Source: an uncultured Oscillospiraceae bacterium
Lineage (GTDB): Bacteria > Bacillota > Clostridia > Oscillospirales > Ruminococcaceae
DNA: 64,000 nt
Assembly (NCBI GenBank): GCA_934446355.1
Contig: CAKSEC010000001.1
Span: 124,001-188,000 of the forward strand
Direction: 5' to 3'
Both the position numbers and the translations under genes were made by a program. Positions 32,892-40,829 of the stretch are shown here, piece after piece. Positions within the stretch are counted from its first letter, which is position 1; every line of letters begins with the position of its first letter. The notes beneath the pieces were generated by a model. That model was not told the DNA's origin and ran no database searches. It saw only the letters and a list, made by a program, of their open reading frames with translations.

Positions 32892-32996
32892 CAGACTGGC
32901 GAGAAGCCCTCAGATTGTAGGAACAAGCCCTACGGCTAGGCTTTGTGCCTGCCGTAGGGCTTGTGACGACAAAGATGAGGGTTTATCGCCAGTCTG
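32892..32996 (+). repeat. Dispersed structured repeat, copy 3 (overlaps the nth 3' end)
   Basis: The element is 105 bp with outer arms at 32892-32898 and 32990-32996 and inner arms CCCTCA and TGAGGG. A perfect 14-bp stem (32923-32936 with 32951-32964) has the loop TAGGCTTTGTGCCT. Its right flank contains the stop codon of nth. Related sequence TGTTGAAAAAGT precedes it from 32873. Confidence 0.9.
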
Positions 32997-33642
32997 CAGC
33001 AAACCGCTTTTTACAAACACCCGACAGCACGCATATTCCACATTGCGGCGACCTTGCCGTACAGACGTTCCTGCCGTGATTCACCAGCCTGTGGCACAGC
33101 ATAAGCCCCTGTTCCTCCGGCACGACCTCCCGAAGCTGCCGCTCGACTATCCCCGCGTCCTTTGAGTCAGCCAGACCCAGCCGGTTGGACAGTCGTATCA
33201 CATGGGTGTCGCATACCATCGCAGGCTTGCCGTACAGGTCGCCCGCCACCAGATTAGCCGTCTTTCTTCCCACGCCGGGCAGCTTAACAAGTTCCTCTAT
33301 GCTGTCTGGTATCACGCCGCCGTACTGGTCACGCAGCATCTGACACATTGCCACGATATCCTGCGCCTTTGTCTTGTAAAGACCGCACGTACGGATATAT
33401 TCGCCCACTTCCTCAGGGTCTGCCGCCGCAAATTCATCAATGCTGCGGAATCTGCCGAACAAAGCCGGCGTCACCATGTTCACCCGCTTATCCGTGCACT
33501 GAGCCGAAAGCCTTGTCGCAATAAGCAGCTCGTGCGGCTTTTCATAGACGAGTGCGCATTTCACCTGCGGGTATTCCTTTTCCAGCAGAGATATCACCTC
33601 TGCCGCAAGCTTTTTGCGCTCGCGCAGCTTACGTTCTGCCAT
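32983..33642 (-). CDS. nth: Endonuclease III (DNA glycosylase/AP lyase)
   Basis: The 219-residue protein excises oxidised pyrimidines. It has the helix-hairpin-helix LPGVGRKTAN with the catalytic Lys, the catalytic Asp in VCDTHVIRLSNRLG, and the C-terminal iron-sulfur ligands C-x6-C-x2-C-x5-C (CTARSPQCGICVLSGVC). The last four residues and the TAA stop are encoded by repeat copy 3, which appears to have been inserted at the gene end without harming the Fe-S motif. Head of a minus-strand run, after the CorC-like gene. Confidence 0.94.
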   Translation of the reverse strand: MAERKLRERKKLAAEVISLLEKEYPQVKCALVYEKPHELLIATRLSAQCTDKRVNMVTPALFGRFRSIDEFAAADPEEVGEYIRTCGLYKTKAQDIVAMCQMLRDQYGGVIPDSIEELVKLPGVGRKTANLVAGDLYGKPAMVCDTHVIRLSNRLGLADSKDAGIVERQLREVVPEEQGLMLCHRLVNHGRNVCTARSPQCGICVLSGVCKKRFAADWR

Positions 33643-33643
33643 A

Positions 33644-34633
33644 TCATTCCTCTTCCGGCGCAGGCTTTTCAGCGTCCTGCGGTACCTTTGAAGCGCGTAT
33701 CCTGAGTATGCAGCGGTCCTCGACCTGCAGCACCACCAGCTTCACGCCCTCATATTCCACGCTCGGCGGCGACAGTTCGTCGCCCTCCGGACAGTAGCCC
33801 AGCTTATCGGTGACGAATCCTGCGATAGTTTCGTATTCATGCTCCTCAGGCAGCTTCACACCGAACAGCCCGAACACCTCGTCCGGGTCGGCCTCGCCAG
33901 ATACGTCGTATTGTCCCTCGCCGACCTTGACAATATCTGATTTTTCGTCGTCGTATTCGTCCTGAATGTTGCCCATTACCGCCTCGATAATGTCCTCAAG
34001 CGTTACTATGCCCGCAGTGCCGCCGTATTCGTCAGCGACCACCGCCATGCCCGATTTCATGCTCGTCAGCGACTGGAAAGTATCCGAGCAGGAGCAGGAT
34101 TCCGGAATAAACGACACATCTCTTATAAATTCCTTCACCGTGAACTGCGAAAGTTCCTCGCGGCTCTTTCCGACAAGGCACAGCAGGTCCTTGACTATCA
34201 CAATGCCGACTATCCTGTCGATACTGCCCTCATACACCGGTATTCTTGAAAAGCCCATATCCAGCGCAAGGTAGATAAGGTCGTCAAGGCTCACCGACAT
34301 ATCAACGCCGACTATATTCGTGCGGTGGGTCATTACGTCGCCTGCAGTCATATCCTTGAATTCAAAGATATTGCTTATCATCTGCGCCGAACTTTCCTCT
34401 ATCACGTTTTCGCCGCCGTCGTTGTCAGGCGTCTGGGCAAGCGCATTCACCATGTCCAGCACCTCGTCCTCCGTGACCTCGATAAAGTCCGGACCAAGCG
34501 CCTTTTTCAGCAGCTTCGTGATACCCTTGTTGAGTGCCACGAGCCACCCAAGCATGAATCTGCGCACCTTGTGCTGGGTCTGTTTTTCCTCCTCCGGCTG
34601 CCCGGAGCTGCTTCGATTGCCGTCTGCGTCCAT
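33644..34633 (-). CDS. CorC-like protein: CBS pair and CorC/HlyC domain, no DUF21 membrane domain
   Basis: The 329-residue protein has a CBS pair (about 95-215: MTHRTNIVGVD, GFSRIPVYEGSIDRIVGIV and GMAVVADEYGGTAGIVTLEDIIEAVMG) and a C-terminal CorC/HlyC FAD-like domain (about 235-310, from DVSGEADPDEVFGLFG). The family is linked to Mg2+/Co2+ homeostasis. Most Gram-positive members carry an N-terminal four-helix DUF21 domain; here only about 95 residues with one weak hydrophobic stretch precede the CBS pair, so it resembles cytosolic CorC/YbeX. ATG 34633 follows GGAGGAAAC; a frame from 34738 would overlap the GNAT gene. Confidence 0.82.
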   Translation of the reverse strand: MDADGNRSSSGQPEEEKQTQHKVRRFMLGWLVALNKGITKLLKKALGPDFIEVTEDEVLDMVNALAQTPDNDGGENVIEESSAQMISNIFEFKDMTAGDVMTHRTNIVGVDMSVSLDDLIYLALDMGFSRIPVYEGSIDRIVGIVIVKDLLCLVGKSREELSQFTVKEFIRDVSFIPESCSCSDTFQSLTSMKSGMAVVADEYGGTAGIVTLEDIIEAVMGNIQDEYDDEKSDIVKVGEGQYDVSGEADPDEVFGLFGVKLPEEHEYETIAGFVTDKLGYCPEGDELSPPSVEYEGVKLVVLQVEDRCILRIRASKVPQDAEKPAPEEE

Positions 34634-34646
34634 GTTTCCTCCGATA

Positions 34647-35105
34647 TCATCTAGATGTAAGAACCAGTTCCATGCTTTCGCCGGAACTGATAAAGCCAAG
34701 TGTTTCGTAAAGCGGTCTGCCGTCCTCGGTGGCGTCAAGCGTGATACTTGTCACGCCCCGCTGCTTTGCCTGAGCAAGAAGCTGCTCCATCATGCGCCTT
34801 GCCACGCCCGTTCTGCGGAACTCGCTGCGTGTATACACGTTCATTATGTGAGCCCGCTTTCCCGTCGGGTGGGAGTATGTCGGCATGACCGTCAGCCAGC
34901 ACGCAGTCGCACACCCGGCAAGCTTTCCATCGCAATAGGCAAGCACCGTGGTCTGCTCTCCGCCGCTGAAATATTCCTCCGATATCCTCATTATCTCGTC
35001 TGAAATGCCGCTCTCCGGCACGTTATTCACGACCGCCAGCATTTCCCTGCGGATAGCGAGCAGTTCCGCCATATCCTGCTGACCCGCTGATTTTATCGTT
35101 ATCAT
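34647..35105 (-). CDS. GNAT-family N-acetyltransferase
   Basis: The 152-residue protein has the GNAT fold, with the acetyl-CoA loop region RRTGVARRMMEQLL (motif A, R/Q-x-x-G-x-A) and preceding strand AHIMNVYT. The N-terminus ITIKSAGQQDMAELLAIR is typical of small GNATs. The substrate cannot be told from sequence. It lies between the corC-like gene and tatD with gaps of 13 and 3 nt. Confidence 0.88.
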   Translation of the reverse strand: MITIKSAGQQDMAELLAIRREMLAVVNNVPESGISDEIMRISEEYFSGGEQTTVLAYCDGKLAGCATACWLTVMPTYSHPTGKRAHIMNVYTRSEFRRTGVARRMMEQLLAQAKQRGVTSITLDATEDGRPLYETLGFISSGESMELVLTSR

Positions 35106-35108
35106 ACG

Positions 35109-35867
35109 CTATACTCCGAACAGCCGTTCGCCGTTCTCCCTGCAGATATCCGTCATTTCCTCAGCGGAAACGCCCTTTATCTCTGCCATTCTTGCAGCCG
35201 TATACTTTATCATGCCGCTGTGTGATTTCTCGCCCCTGTGCGGCACAGGCGCCATGTACGGGCTGTCCGTTTCCAGCAGCAGTCTGTCCAGCGGGACTTC
35301 TCCGCAAGCCGCCCACGCCTTTTTCGAGTTCTTGAATGTGAGCACGCCGGTGAATCCCACGTACATTCCAAGTCCCACGACCTCGCGTGCGATCTCCGCA
35401 CTGTATGAGAAGCAGTGCATCACGCCCCTCGGACGATATCTGCGCAGAATCTCCATCGTGTCCATGCAGGCGTCACGGCTGTGTATTATCACCGGCATAT
35501 CAAGCCTGTTTGCAAGCTGCAGCTGCCGCTCAAACACCTCAGCCTGCAGTTCCTTGTCATAGCCCTCATAGTGGTAGTCAAGCCCTATCTCTCCCAGAGC
35601 CTTTACCTCAGGCTCTCTGAGCATTTCCTCTATACTGTCCAGCCAGTCCGCCGGAAGCCCCGTGCAGTTCTCCGGGTGTACCCCCGCAGCCGCACAGATG
35701 AAAGGAAACCGCTTTGCCAGCCCTATTTCCTCTCTGGACGAGGCTAGGTCGTATCCTACCGCCATTATCCTGTCCACGCCCATCTCCGGCATTCTCTCCA
35801 GCAGCGGGATAAGTTCCCCGCCGAAGTCCTCCGCCAGATAGTGCGCATGAGTGTCAAATATCCCCAT
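35109..35867 (-). CDS. tatD: TatD-family metal-dependent DNase
   Basis: The 252-residue TIM-barrel hydrolase has FDTHAHYL (first metal His pair), GEIGLDYHY with the metal Glu, VIIHSRDA, GVMHCFS and LLLETDSPYMAP with the final Asp. TatD enzymes are 3'-5' exonucleases and act in DNA repair. It often lies beside metG, and here one gene separates them. Confidence 0.93.
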   Translation of the reverse strand: MGIFDTHAHYLAEDFGGELIPLLERMPEMGVDRIMAVGYDLASSREEIGLAKRFPFICAAAGVHPENCTGLPADWLDSIEEMLREPEVKALGEIGLDYHYEGYDKELQAEVFERQLQLANRLDMPVIIHSRDACMDTMEILRRYRPRGVMHCFSYSAEIAREVVGLGMYVGFTGVLTFKNSKKAWAACGEVPLDRLLLETDSPYMAPVPHRGEKSHSGMIKYTAARMAEIKGVSAEEMTDICRENGERLFGV

Positions 35868-35922
35868 TGTTCACCTGTTTGCCAAGGCAATACCGCATAA
35901 TTCTTGTCGTAAAGTTGTGCCG

Positions 35923-36570
35923 TTAATCGTGCGGTGACGCCTTGAAGTACTTCTCAACGACCAGAGCCCTCGTTTCATAGCTTTCCAAAGGGAGTCTGCC
36001 CCTGCCGCCGAAAAGCTGCTCGGTGTCGTTGAATGCGCCCTTGAAGCTTCTGTCCAGAAGTTCCTGCTTGCTTCCCTCCACCGAAACGCAGTCGAAAAAG
36101 GTGATCAGCCGCTCTGCGGTATTTTCGGGCTGCCAGTATTCCGGCGTGTTCTCCTCCTGAGCATTGTTGCCGTAAAGCTGCCGAATCTGCGACAGAAGTT
36201 CCTCTGCATAAAGCTTTGCGCCCACGCTCGGAACATTTCCGGTCAGCACCTCTCCCTGCTTCACAAGCATTGCACGGATAATATGCTGCACTCCCTCGAC
36301 CATGAGTTCGGCTCTGCCTCTGCCCTCGTTCTGCCTTATTGCGCCGACCTTGTCCTCGCTGTCCTCACGCTGGGTCATGTTGTTGTCGCTTGCCTGCTTC
36401 TGGGCTGATTTTTTGGTATATGCGGGAGTGAACGCCGCCTGAGATTTGACGAATGCGTCAGTATGGTCGGCGGCAAGGGTAGAGGACTTTTCCTGCGTCC
36501 TGTGCTCGGCGGAGTGCGTCAGAGTCGTCTGGTTCACCGCCGAAATATTAGCCATTCTCGAAATATCCAA
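35923..36570 (-). CDS. Unknown protein (DUF5610-like C-terminus possible)
   Basis: I do not recognise this 215-residue protein with certainty. The first 80 residues are polar, Ser/Thr/Gln-rich and probably disordered. The rest is helical: ELMVEGVQHIIRAMLVKQG, KLYAEELLSQIRQLYG and NTAERLITFFDCV. A final segment (FNDTEQLFGG-RLPLESYETRALVVEKYF) resembles the end of DUF5610-type proteins. No membrane segment or signal. It lies between metG and tatD on the same strand. Confidence 0.6.
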   Translation of the reverse strand: MDISRMANISAVNQTTLTHSAEHRTQEKSSTLAADHTDAFVKSQAAFTPAYTKKSAQKQASDNNMTQREDSEDKVGAIRQNEGRGRAELMVEGVQHIIRAMLVKQGEVLTGNVPSVGAKLYAEELLSQIRQLYGNNAQEENTPEYWQPENTAERLITFFDCVSVEGSKQELLDRSFKGAFNDTEQLFGGRGRLPLESYETRALVVEKYFKASPHD

Positions 36571-36604
36571 AAAACCACCCCCAAAAGTTATATTTTACTC
36601 AATG

Positions 36605-38548
36605 TTATCTTATCGTGCTGCCATTCGGTACGTCCTTGTCAAGGAACAGCACCCTGACATCGTTCTCGCCTGCGTCGCAGGCAAGCACCATGCCCTCGCT
36701 GAGTTCTCCGCAAAGCTTTGCGGGCGCGAGATTAGCCACGAATACTATCTTCTTTCCGACAAGTTCCTCCGGAGTATACCATGCTGCGATACCCGACACG
36801 ATCTGCCTGCCCTGTCTGCCGTCGTCCACCGTCAGTTTCAGCAGCTTCTTTGACTTCTTGACCTTTTCGCAGGCGGTTATCTCGCCGCTGCGCAGCTTGA
36901 CCTCTGCAAACTGGTCGATGGTGATGACGTTCGCCTTGTCAAGGTCCTCGTCCTCACGGATAATCTTTGCGGGAGCGAGCATTGAATTGAGATCGTCTAT
37001 CTCCTTTTCCATGTCTATTCTGGGGAAAAGCACCTCGCCCTTGTGGACGGTCACGTTTTCAGGCAGCACACCGAATCTGTCCAGCGTGTCATAGCCTGTC
37101 ATGCTTTCGTCTGCGCCTATCTGCTCCCATACCTTCGGCATAGTCTTGGGCATGAACGGATAAAGCAGCGACGAGCATATGCGTATGCTTTCGAGCAGGT
37201 TGTACAGCACCGCTGCGAGCCTCGGCATATTCGCTTCGTCCTTTGCGAGTATCCACGGTGCAGTTTCGTCGATGTACTTGTTCGCCCTCGATACCACCTT
37301 GAATATCTCCTCAAGAGCCTTGGAAAGCTGCGCTTCCTCGATAAGCTTTGTTACCGGCTCACGCAGCGCTGCCGCCATGCTGCGCAGCTCGTCGTCTATC
37401 GGCTCTGCCTTTTTCTCTGCAGGCAGAGTGCCACCGAAGTACTTATCAGCCATCGCAACGGTCCTCGAAACAAGGTTGCCGAGGTCGTTTGCAAGGTCTG
37501 TGTTTATCCTGCCTATCATTATTTCGTTCGAGAAGTTGCAGTCCGAGCCATACGGCATATCACGCAGTATCTGATAACGCACTGCGTCCGAGCCGTAGCG
37601 CTCTGCCAGCACGAACGGATCGATAACGTTGCCGAGCGACTTCGACATCTTCTGCCCGTTGAAGTTTATCCACCCGTGACCATAAAGGTGCTTAGGCAGC
37701 GGCAGGTCGAGCATCATCAGGATTATAGGCCATACGATGGAGTGGAAACGCACGATCTCCTTTGCGGTCATGTGCAGATCTGCCGGCCAGTACTTGCCGA
37801 AATCGTCATATTCATCATTGTCATAGCCCAGCGCCGTGATATAGTTGGACAGTGCGTCCACCCATACGTATACGACGTGACCGGGGTCGAAATCCACCGG
37901 AACGCCCCACGTGAAGCTTGTTCTTGATACGCACAGGTCCTCAAGTCCGGGCTTGATGAAGTTGTTGACCATCTCGTTCACACGGCTCTTGGGCTGGAGA
38001 TAGTCAGTTTCCGTCAGGAACTTCTCCACCTTGTTCGCATAATCCGACAGCCTGAGGAAGTAAGCCTCCTCGTGTGCGTCAACTACCTCTCTGCCGCAGT
38101 CGGGGCATTTGCCGTCAACAAGCTGGCTCTCCGTCCAGAAGCTCTCGCACGGCGTGCAGTACTTTCCGGAATATTCGCCCTTGTAGATGAAGCCCTTGTC
38201 GTACAGCGTGCGGAATATTTTCTGCACCGACTTCACATGATAGTCGTCAGTGGTGCGTATATATCTGTCATAGCTTATGCCCATGGTCTCCCACAGACGC
38301 TTGAAGTTGGCGACGATGGGGTCGACATACTCTTTCGGGGTAACGCCCTTTTCCTGCGCTTTCAGCTCTATCTTCTGACCGTGCTCGTCCGTGCCGGTCA
38401 GGAACATCACGTCATAGCCCTGCATTCTCTTGAAGCGGGCGATGGTGTCGCACGCCACGGTCGTATAGCAGTGACCGATGTGCGGCTGACCCGACGGATA
38501 ATATATCGGGGTGGTGATGTAATATTTTCCCTTGCTGCAATTACACAT
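36605..38548 (-). CDS. metG: Methionyl-tRNA synthetase
   Basis: The 647-residue class I synthetase has the HIGH motif as PHIGH near 18-22 and KMSKS in GQKMSKSLGNVID. A zinc knuckle CTPCESFW...CPDCGRE lies at about 125-145. A C-terminal EMAP/Trbp111-like tRNA-binding domain (about 545-647, with VFVANLAPAKLCGELSEGM) is the dimerising form common in Firmicutes. No T-box leader is seen; the message should start about 60 nt before ATG with a hairpin. Confidence 0.96.
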   Translation of the reverse strand: MCNCSKGKYYITTPIYYPSGQPHIGHCYTTVACDTIARFKRMQGYDVMFLTGTDEHGQKIELKAQEKGVTPKEYVDPIVANFKRLWETMGISYDRYIRTTDDYHVKSVQKIFRTLYDKGFIYKGEYSGKYCTPCESFWTESQLVDGKCPDCGREVVDAHEEAYFLRLSDYANKVEKFLTETDYLQPKSRVNEMVNNFIKPGLEDLCVSRTSFTWGVPVDFDPGHVVYVWVDALSNYITALGYDNDEYDDFGKYWPADLHMTAKEIVRFHSIVWPIILMMLDLPLPKHLYGHGWINFNGQKMSKSLGNVIDPFVLAERYGSDAVRYQILRDMPYGSDCNFSNEIMIGRINTDLANDLGNLVSRTVAMADKYFGGTLPAEKKAEPIDDELRSMAAALREPVTKLIEEAQLSKALEEIFKVVSRANKYIDETAPWILAKDEANMPRLAAVLYNLLESIRICSSLLYPFMPKTMPKVWEQIGADESMTGYDTLDRFGVLPENVTVHKGEVLFPRIDMEKEIDDLNSMLAPAKIIREDEDLDKANVITIDQFAEVKLRSGEITACEKVKKSKKLLKLTVDDGRQGRQIVSGIAAWYTPEELVGKKIVFVANLAPAKLCGELSEGMVLACDAGENDVRVLFLDKDVPNGSTIR

Positions 38549-38578
38549 TGTTATTCTTACCTCTTTTTCTACATGATG

Positions 38579-38605
38579 TAATAACCAACCTTATGATGGT
38601 TATTA
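38579..38605 (-). other. Hairpin at the 5' end of the metG message
   Basis: Perfect 9-bp inverted repeat TAATAACCA / TGGTTATTA with a 9-nt loop, just downstream of the metG promoter. It may stabilise the message. Confidence 0.5.
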
Positions 38606-38617
38606 TAACGCAATTAT

Positions 38618-38646
38618 ATTATATTACATTTCCTGCAGATTTTCAA
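38618..38646 (-). promoter_or_regulatory. Promoter of metG
   Basis: The minus strand reads TTGAAA (38641-38646), 17 nt, TATAAT (38618-38623). Confidence 0.75.
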
Positions 38647-38694
38647 GCATACCGAAAAAATATTAGAAACTTTTACATAATAGATAAAAAAGAC

Positions 38695-38723
38695 TTGATT
38701 TTTTCTGATTTTTTTAGTACAAT
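38695..38723 (+). promoter_or_regulatory. Promoter of the CdaR/PucR-like gene
   Basis: TTGATT (38695-38700), 17 nt, TACAAT (38718-38723). The resulting leader is about 180 nt. Confidence 0.65.
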
Positions 38724-38862
38724 ATAGATTAGAGCACTATTCTCACGCATGCCTGCATTCACCGACAGTCAAGCTGAAAATGCAGACGATATGCTGAGCA
38801 GATCCATAATATTACGGCTGTCAAACGCTGCGCACCGCCTGACCCAGAGGGGTCACGAAAGG

Positions 38863-38884
38863 GGCGGTGGGGCATTGCACCGCC
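38863..38884 (+). other. Leader hairpin before the CdaR/PucR-like gene
   Basis: GGCGGTG pairs with CACCGCC around an 8-nt loop, 25 nt before ATG. A smaller GACCC/GGGTC hairpin lies just upstream. It may affect translation initiation. Confidence 0.45.
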
Positions 38885-38909
38885 AACGCTTCAGGAAAGA
38901 GGTAAAAAG

Positions 38910-39995
38910 ATGTCTAACAGGCTTTTTCAGGGCATAGTCCATCAGATGAAGGACGCAGTGAACCGTGTTATCGGCGTCATTGACGAAAACGGCACGATAA
39001 TTGCGTGCAGTGACCTTACCAGAGTGGGCGGAGGAAACGATTTCTTCCCCATCGAACTCGGCGATTCCCACGAGGTGTTTATCCGCGACGGCTACACCTA
39101 CAAACCTTTCGGCATTCACGTGAAGCCGGATTACGCCGTTTTCGTGGAGGGTACAGACGAGCCTGCCGGAAAATACGCCAGCGTCATCGCCATTTCCCTG
39201 TCGGGTATCAAGCAGTATTATGACGAAAAATACGACCGCAACAACTTTGTCAAGAACATAATCCTCGACAACGTGCTGCCCGGCGACATCAGCCTGAAAG
39301 CAAGAGAACTGCATTTCAACTCGGATATCAGCAGAGTTGTATTCCTCATCAGCGTGATATCCTCGAACGACGTGTCCGCCTATGATGTTATCCAGAACCT
39401 GTTCCCCGACAAGAACAAGGATTTCGTGTTCAACATCACCGAAACGGATATCGTCCTTGTAAAAGAGGTCAAGAACAACATCGACGTGCGTGACCTTGAA
39501 AAACTTGCCCGCTCCATCTCCGACACATTGTCGAGCGAGTTCTTCACCAAGGTCAATGTCGGCATAGGCACGCCCGTTGTCGGCGTAAAGGATCTCGCCC
39601 GCTCGTTCAAGGAAGCGCAGACCGCCCTTGAAGTCGGAAAGGTATTCGACACCGACAAGAACATCGTAAGCTACGATAATCTGGGTATTGCAAGGCTCAT
39701 CTATCACCTGCCCACGACGCTGTGCGAAACGTTCCTGAAAGAGGTGTTCAAGAAAAACAGCATTGAATCTCTCGACCACGAAACGCTGTTCACTATCCAG
39801 AAGTTCTTTGAGAACAGCCTGAACGTGTCCGAAACCTCCAGAAAGCTGTTCGTTCACCGCAACACTCTGGTATATCGCCTCGACAAGATAAAGAAGCTCA
39901 CCGGGCTCGATCTGCGTGAATTTGACCATGCAATAATCTTCAAGATAGCACTTATGGTAAAGAAATACCTTGCCGCTAACCCCACCAAATTCTGA
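38910..39995 (+). CDS. CdaR/PucR-family helix-turn-helix regulator
   Basis: The 361-residue protein has an N-terminal sensory domain (about 1-120: GVIDENGTIIACSD, KPFGIHVKPDYAVFVEG). A GGDEF-like middle domain without the catalytic motif spans about 130-270 (KVNVGIGTPVVGVKDLARSFKEAQTAL). The C-terminal PucR/HTH_30 domain contains LNVSETSRKLFVHRNTLVYRLDKI. The family regulates sugar-diacid or purine use, but many Clostridia carry this type next to ftsEX, so the classical ligands need not apply. ATG follows GAAAGAGG. Confidence 0.85.
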   Translation: MSNRLFQGIVHQMKDAVNRVIGVIDENGTIIACSDLTRVGGGNDFFPIELGDSHEVFIRDGYTYKPFGIHVKPDYAVFVEGTDEPAGKYASVIAISLSGIKQYYDEKYDRNNFVKNIILDNVLPGDISLKARELHFNSDISRVVFLISVISSNDVSAYDVIQNLFPDKNKDFVFNITETDIVLVKEVKNNIDVRDLEKLARSISDTLSSEFFTKVNVGIGTPVVGVKDLARSFKEAQTALEVGKVFDTDKNIVSYDNLGIARLIYHLPTTLCETFLKEVFKKNSIESLDHETLFTIQKFFENSLNVSETSRKLFVHRNTLVYRLDKIKKLTGLDLREFDHAIIFKIALMVKKYLAANPTKF

Positions 39996-40023
39996 TGGGC
40001 GCAGCGTAATCACCGCTATTCAT

Positions 40024-40085
40024 GGCTGCCCCGCAGAACCGGGACAGCCTTTGGAATGTTTAGCACTGCCGCCAGAAAGGCGGCA
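40024..40085 (+). other. Two hairpins between the regulator gene and ftsE
   Basis: 40024-40033 pairs with 40040-40049 (one mismatch) and is followed by TTT, possibly a weak terminator. 40067-40073 pairs with 40079-40085 (7 bp perfect). They fill the 144-nt gap. Confidence 0.5.
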
Positions 40086-40139
40086 AACGGGGAAATATTA
40101 CAAAGAAAAGGCATAGCACACACAAATAGAGGGAAAAAT

Positions 40140-40829
40140 ATGGTTGAACTGAAAAACGTCAACGTGCACTACTCCAGCGGAGTGGACGCACTGCAGGATA
40201 TAAACCTGCGCATAAACGACGGCGAATTTGTGTTCGTTGTCGGGGGAAGCGGCGCAGGCAAGTCAACTCTCGTCAAGCTTATGACAAGGGAGATAACCCC
40301 CACCTCCGGCAGAGTGTTCGTCAACGGATACAATCTCGCCAAGGTCGAGGGCAACAAGATAGCGAAATTCCGCCGTTCCATCGGCATGGTCTTTCAGGAT
40401 TTCCGCCTGATACAGGAGCTCAACGTCTACGAAAACGTGGCGTTCGTCCTCAGGATAGCCGACCAGAGCACCCGCTTCATCAAGCAGAGAGTGCCCTATG
40501 TGCTGAATCTGGTAGACCTCGCCCACAAGGCACGCAGCAAGCCCAAGGAACTTTCGGGTGGCGAGCAGCAGAGAGTCGCCATCGCAAGGGCGCTCGCCAA
40601 CGACCCCGGCCTGATAATCGCAGACGAGCCCACCGGCAACATCGACCCGCACCTTTCCTACGAAATAGTCGAGCTGCTCAAGGACATAAACCGCTCCGCC
40701 GGCACCACGATAATCATGGTCACCCACGAGCACGACCTTGTCAAGCACTTTGGCGGCAGAATAATCAATATTCAGGACGGTTCGATAACATTCGACGATA
40801 ATATCGGAGGTTCAGATGAGGACGAGTAA
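40140..40829 (+). CDS. ftsE: Cell division ATP-binding protein FtsE
   Basis: The 229-residue ABC ATPase has Walker A GGSGAGKST, Q-loop VFQDFRL, signature LSGGEQQRVAIARAL, Walker B LIIADEPTGNID and H-loop VTHEH. With FtsX it forms a membrane complex that controls peptidoglycan hydrolases at division or during elongation. ATG 40140 follows GAGGG; the frame open from 40056 adds 28 residues not found in FtsE. It overlaps ftsX by 14 nt. Confidence 0.95.
   Translation: MVELKNVNVHYSSGVDALQDINLRINDGEFVFVVGGSGAGKSTLVKLMTREITPTSGRVFVNGYNLAKVEGNKIAKFRRSIGMVFQDFRLIQELNVYENVAFVLRIADQSTRFIKQRVPYVLNLVDLAHKARSKPKELSGGEQQRVAIARALANDPGLIIADEPTGNIDPHLSYEIVELLKDINRSAGTTIIMVTHEHDLVKHFGGRIINIQDGSITFDDNIGGSDEDE

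Noticed and set aside
4965..32996. Repeat copies as a CRISPR array
   Set aside because: Copies are kilobases apart with no spacers and no cas genes.
38549..38700. T-box or SAM riboswitch before metG
   Set aside because: The leader is only about 60 nt, has one simple hairpin and lacks the T-box sequence and an antiterminator.
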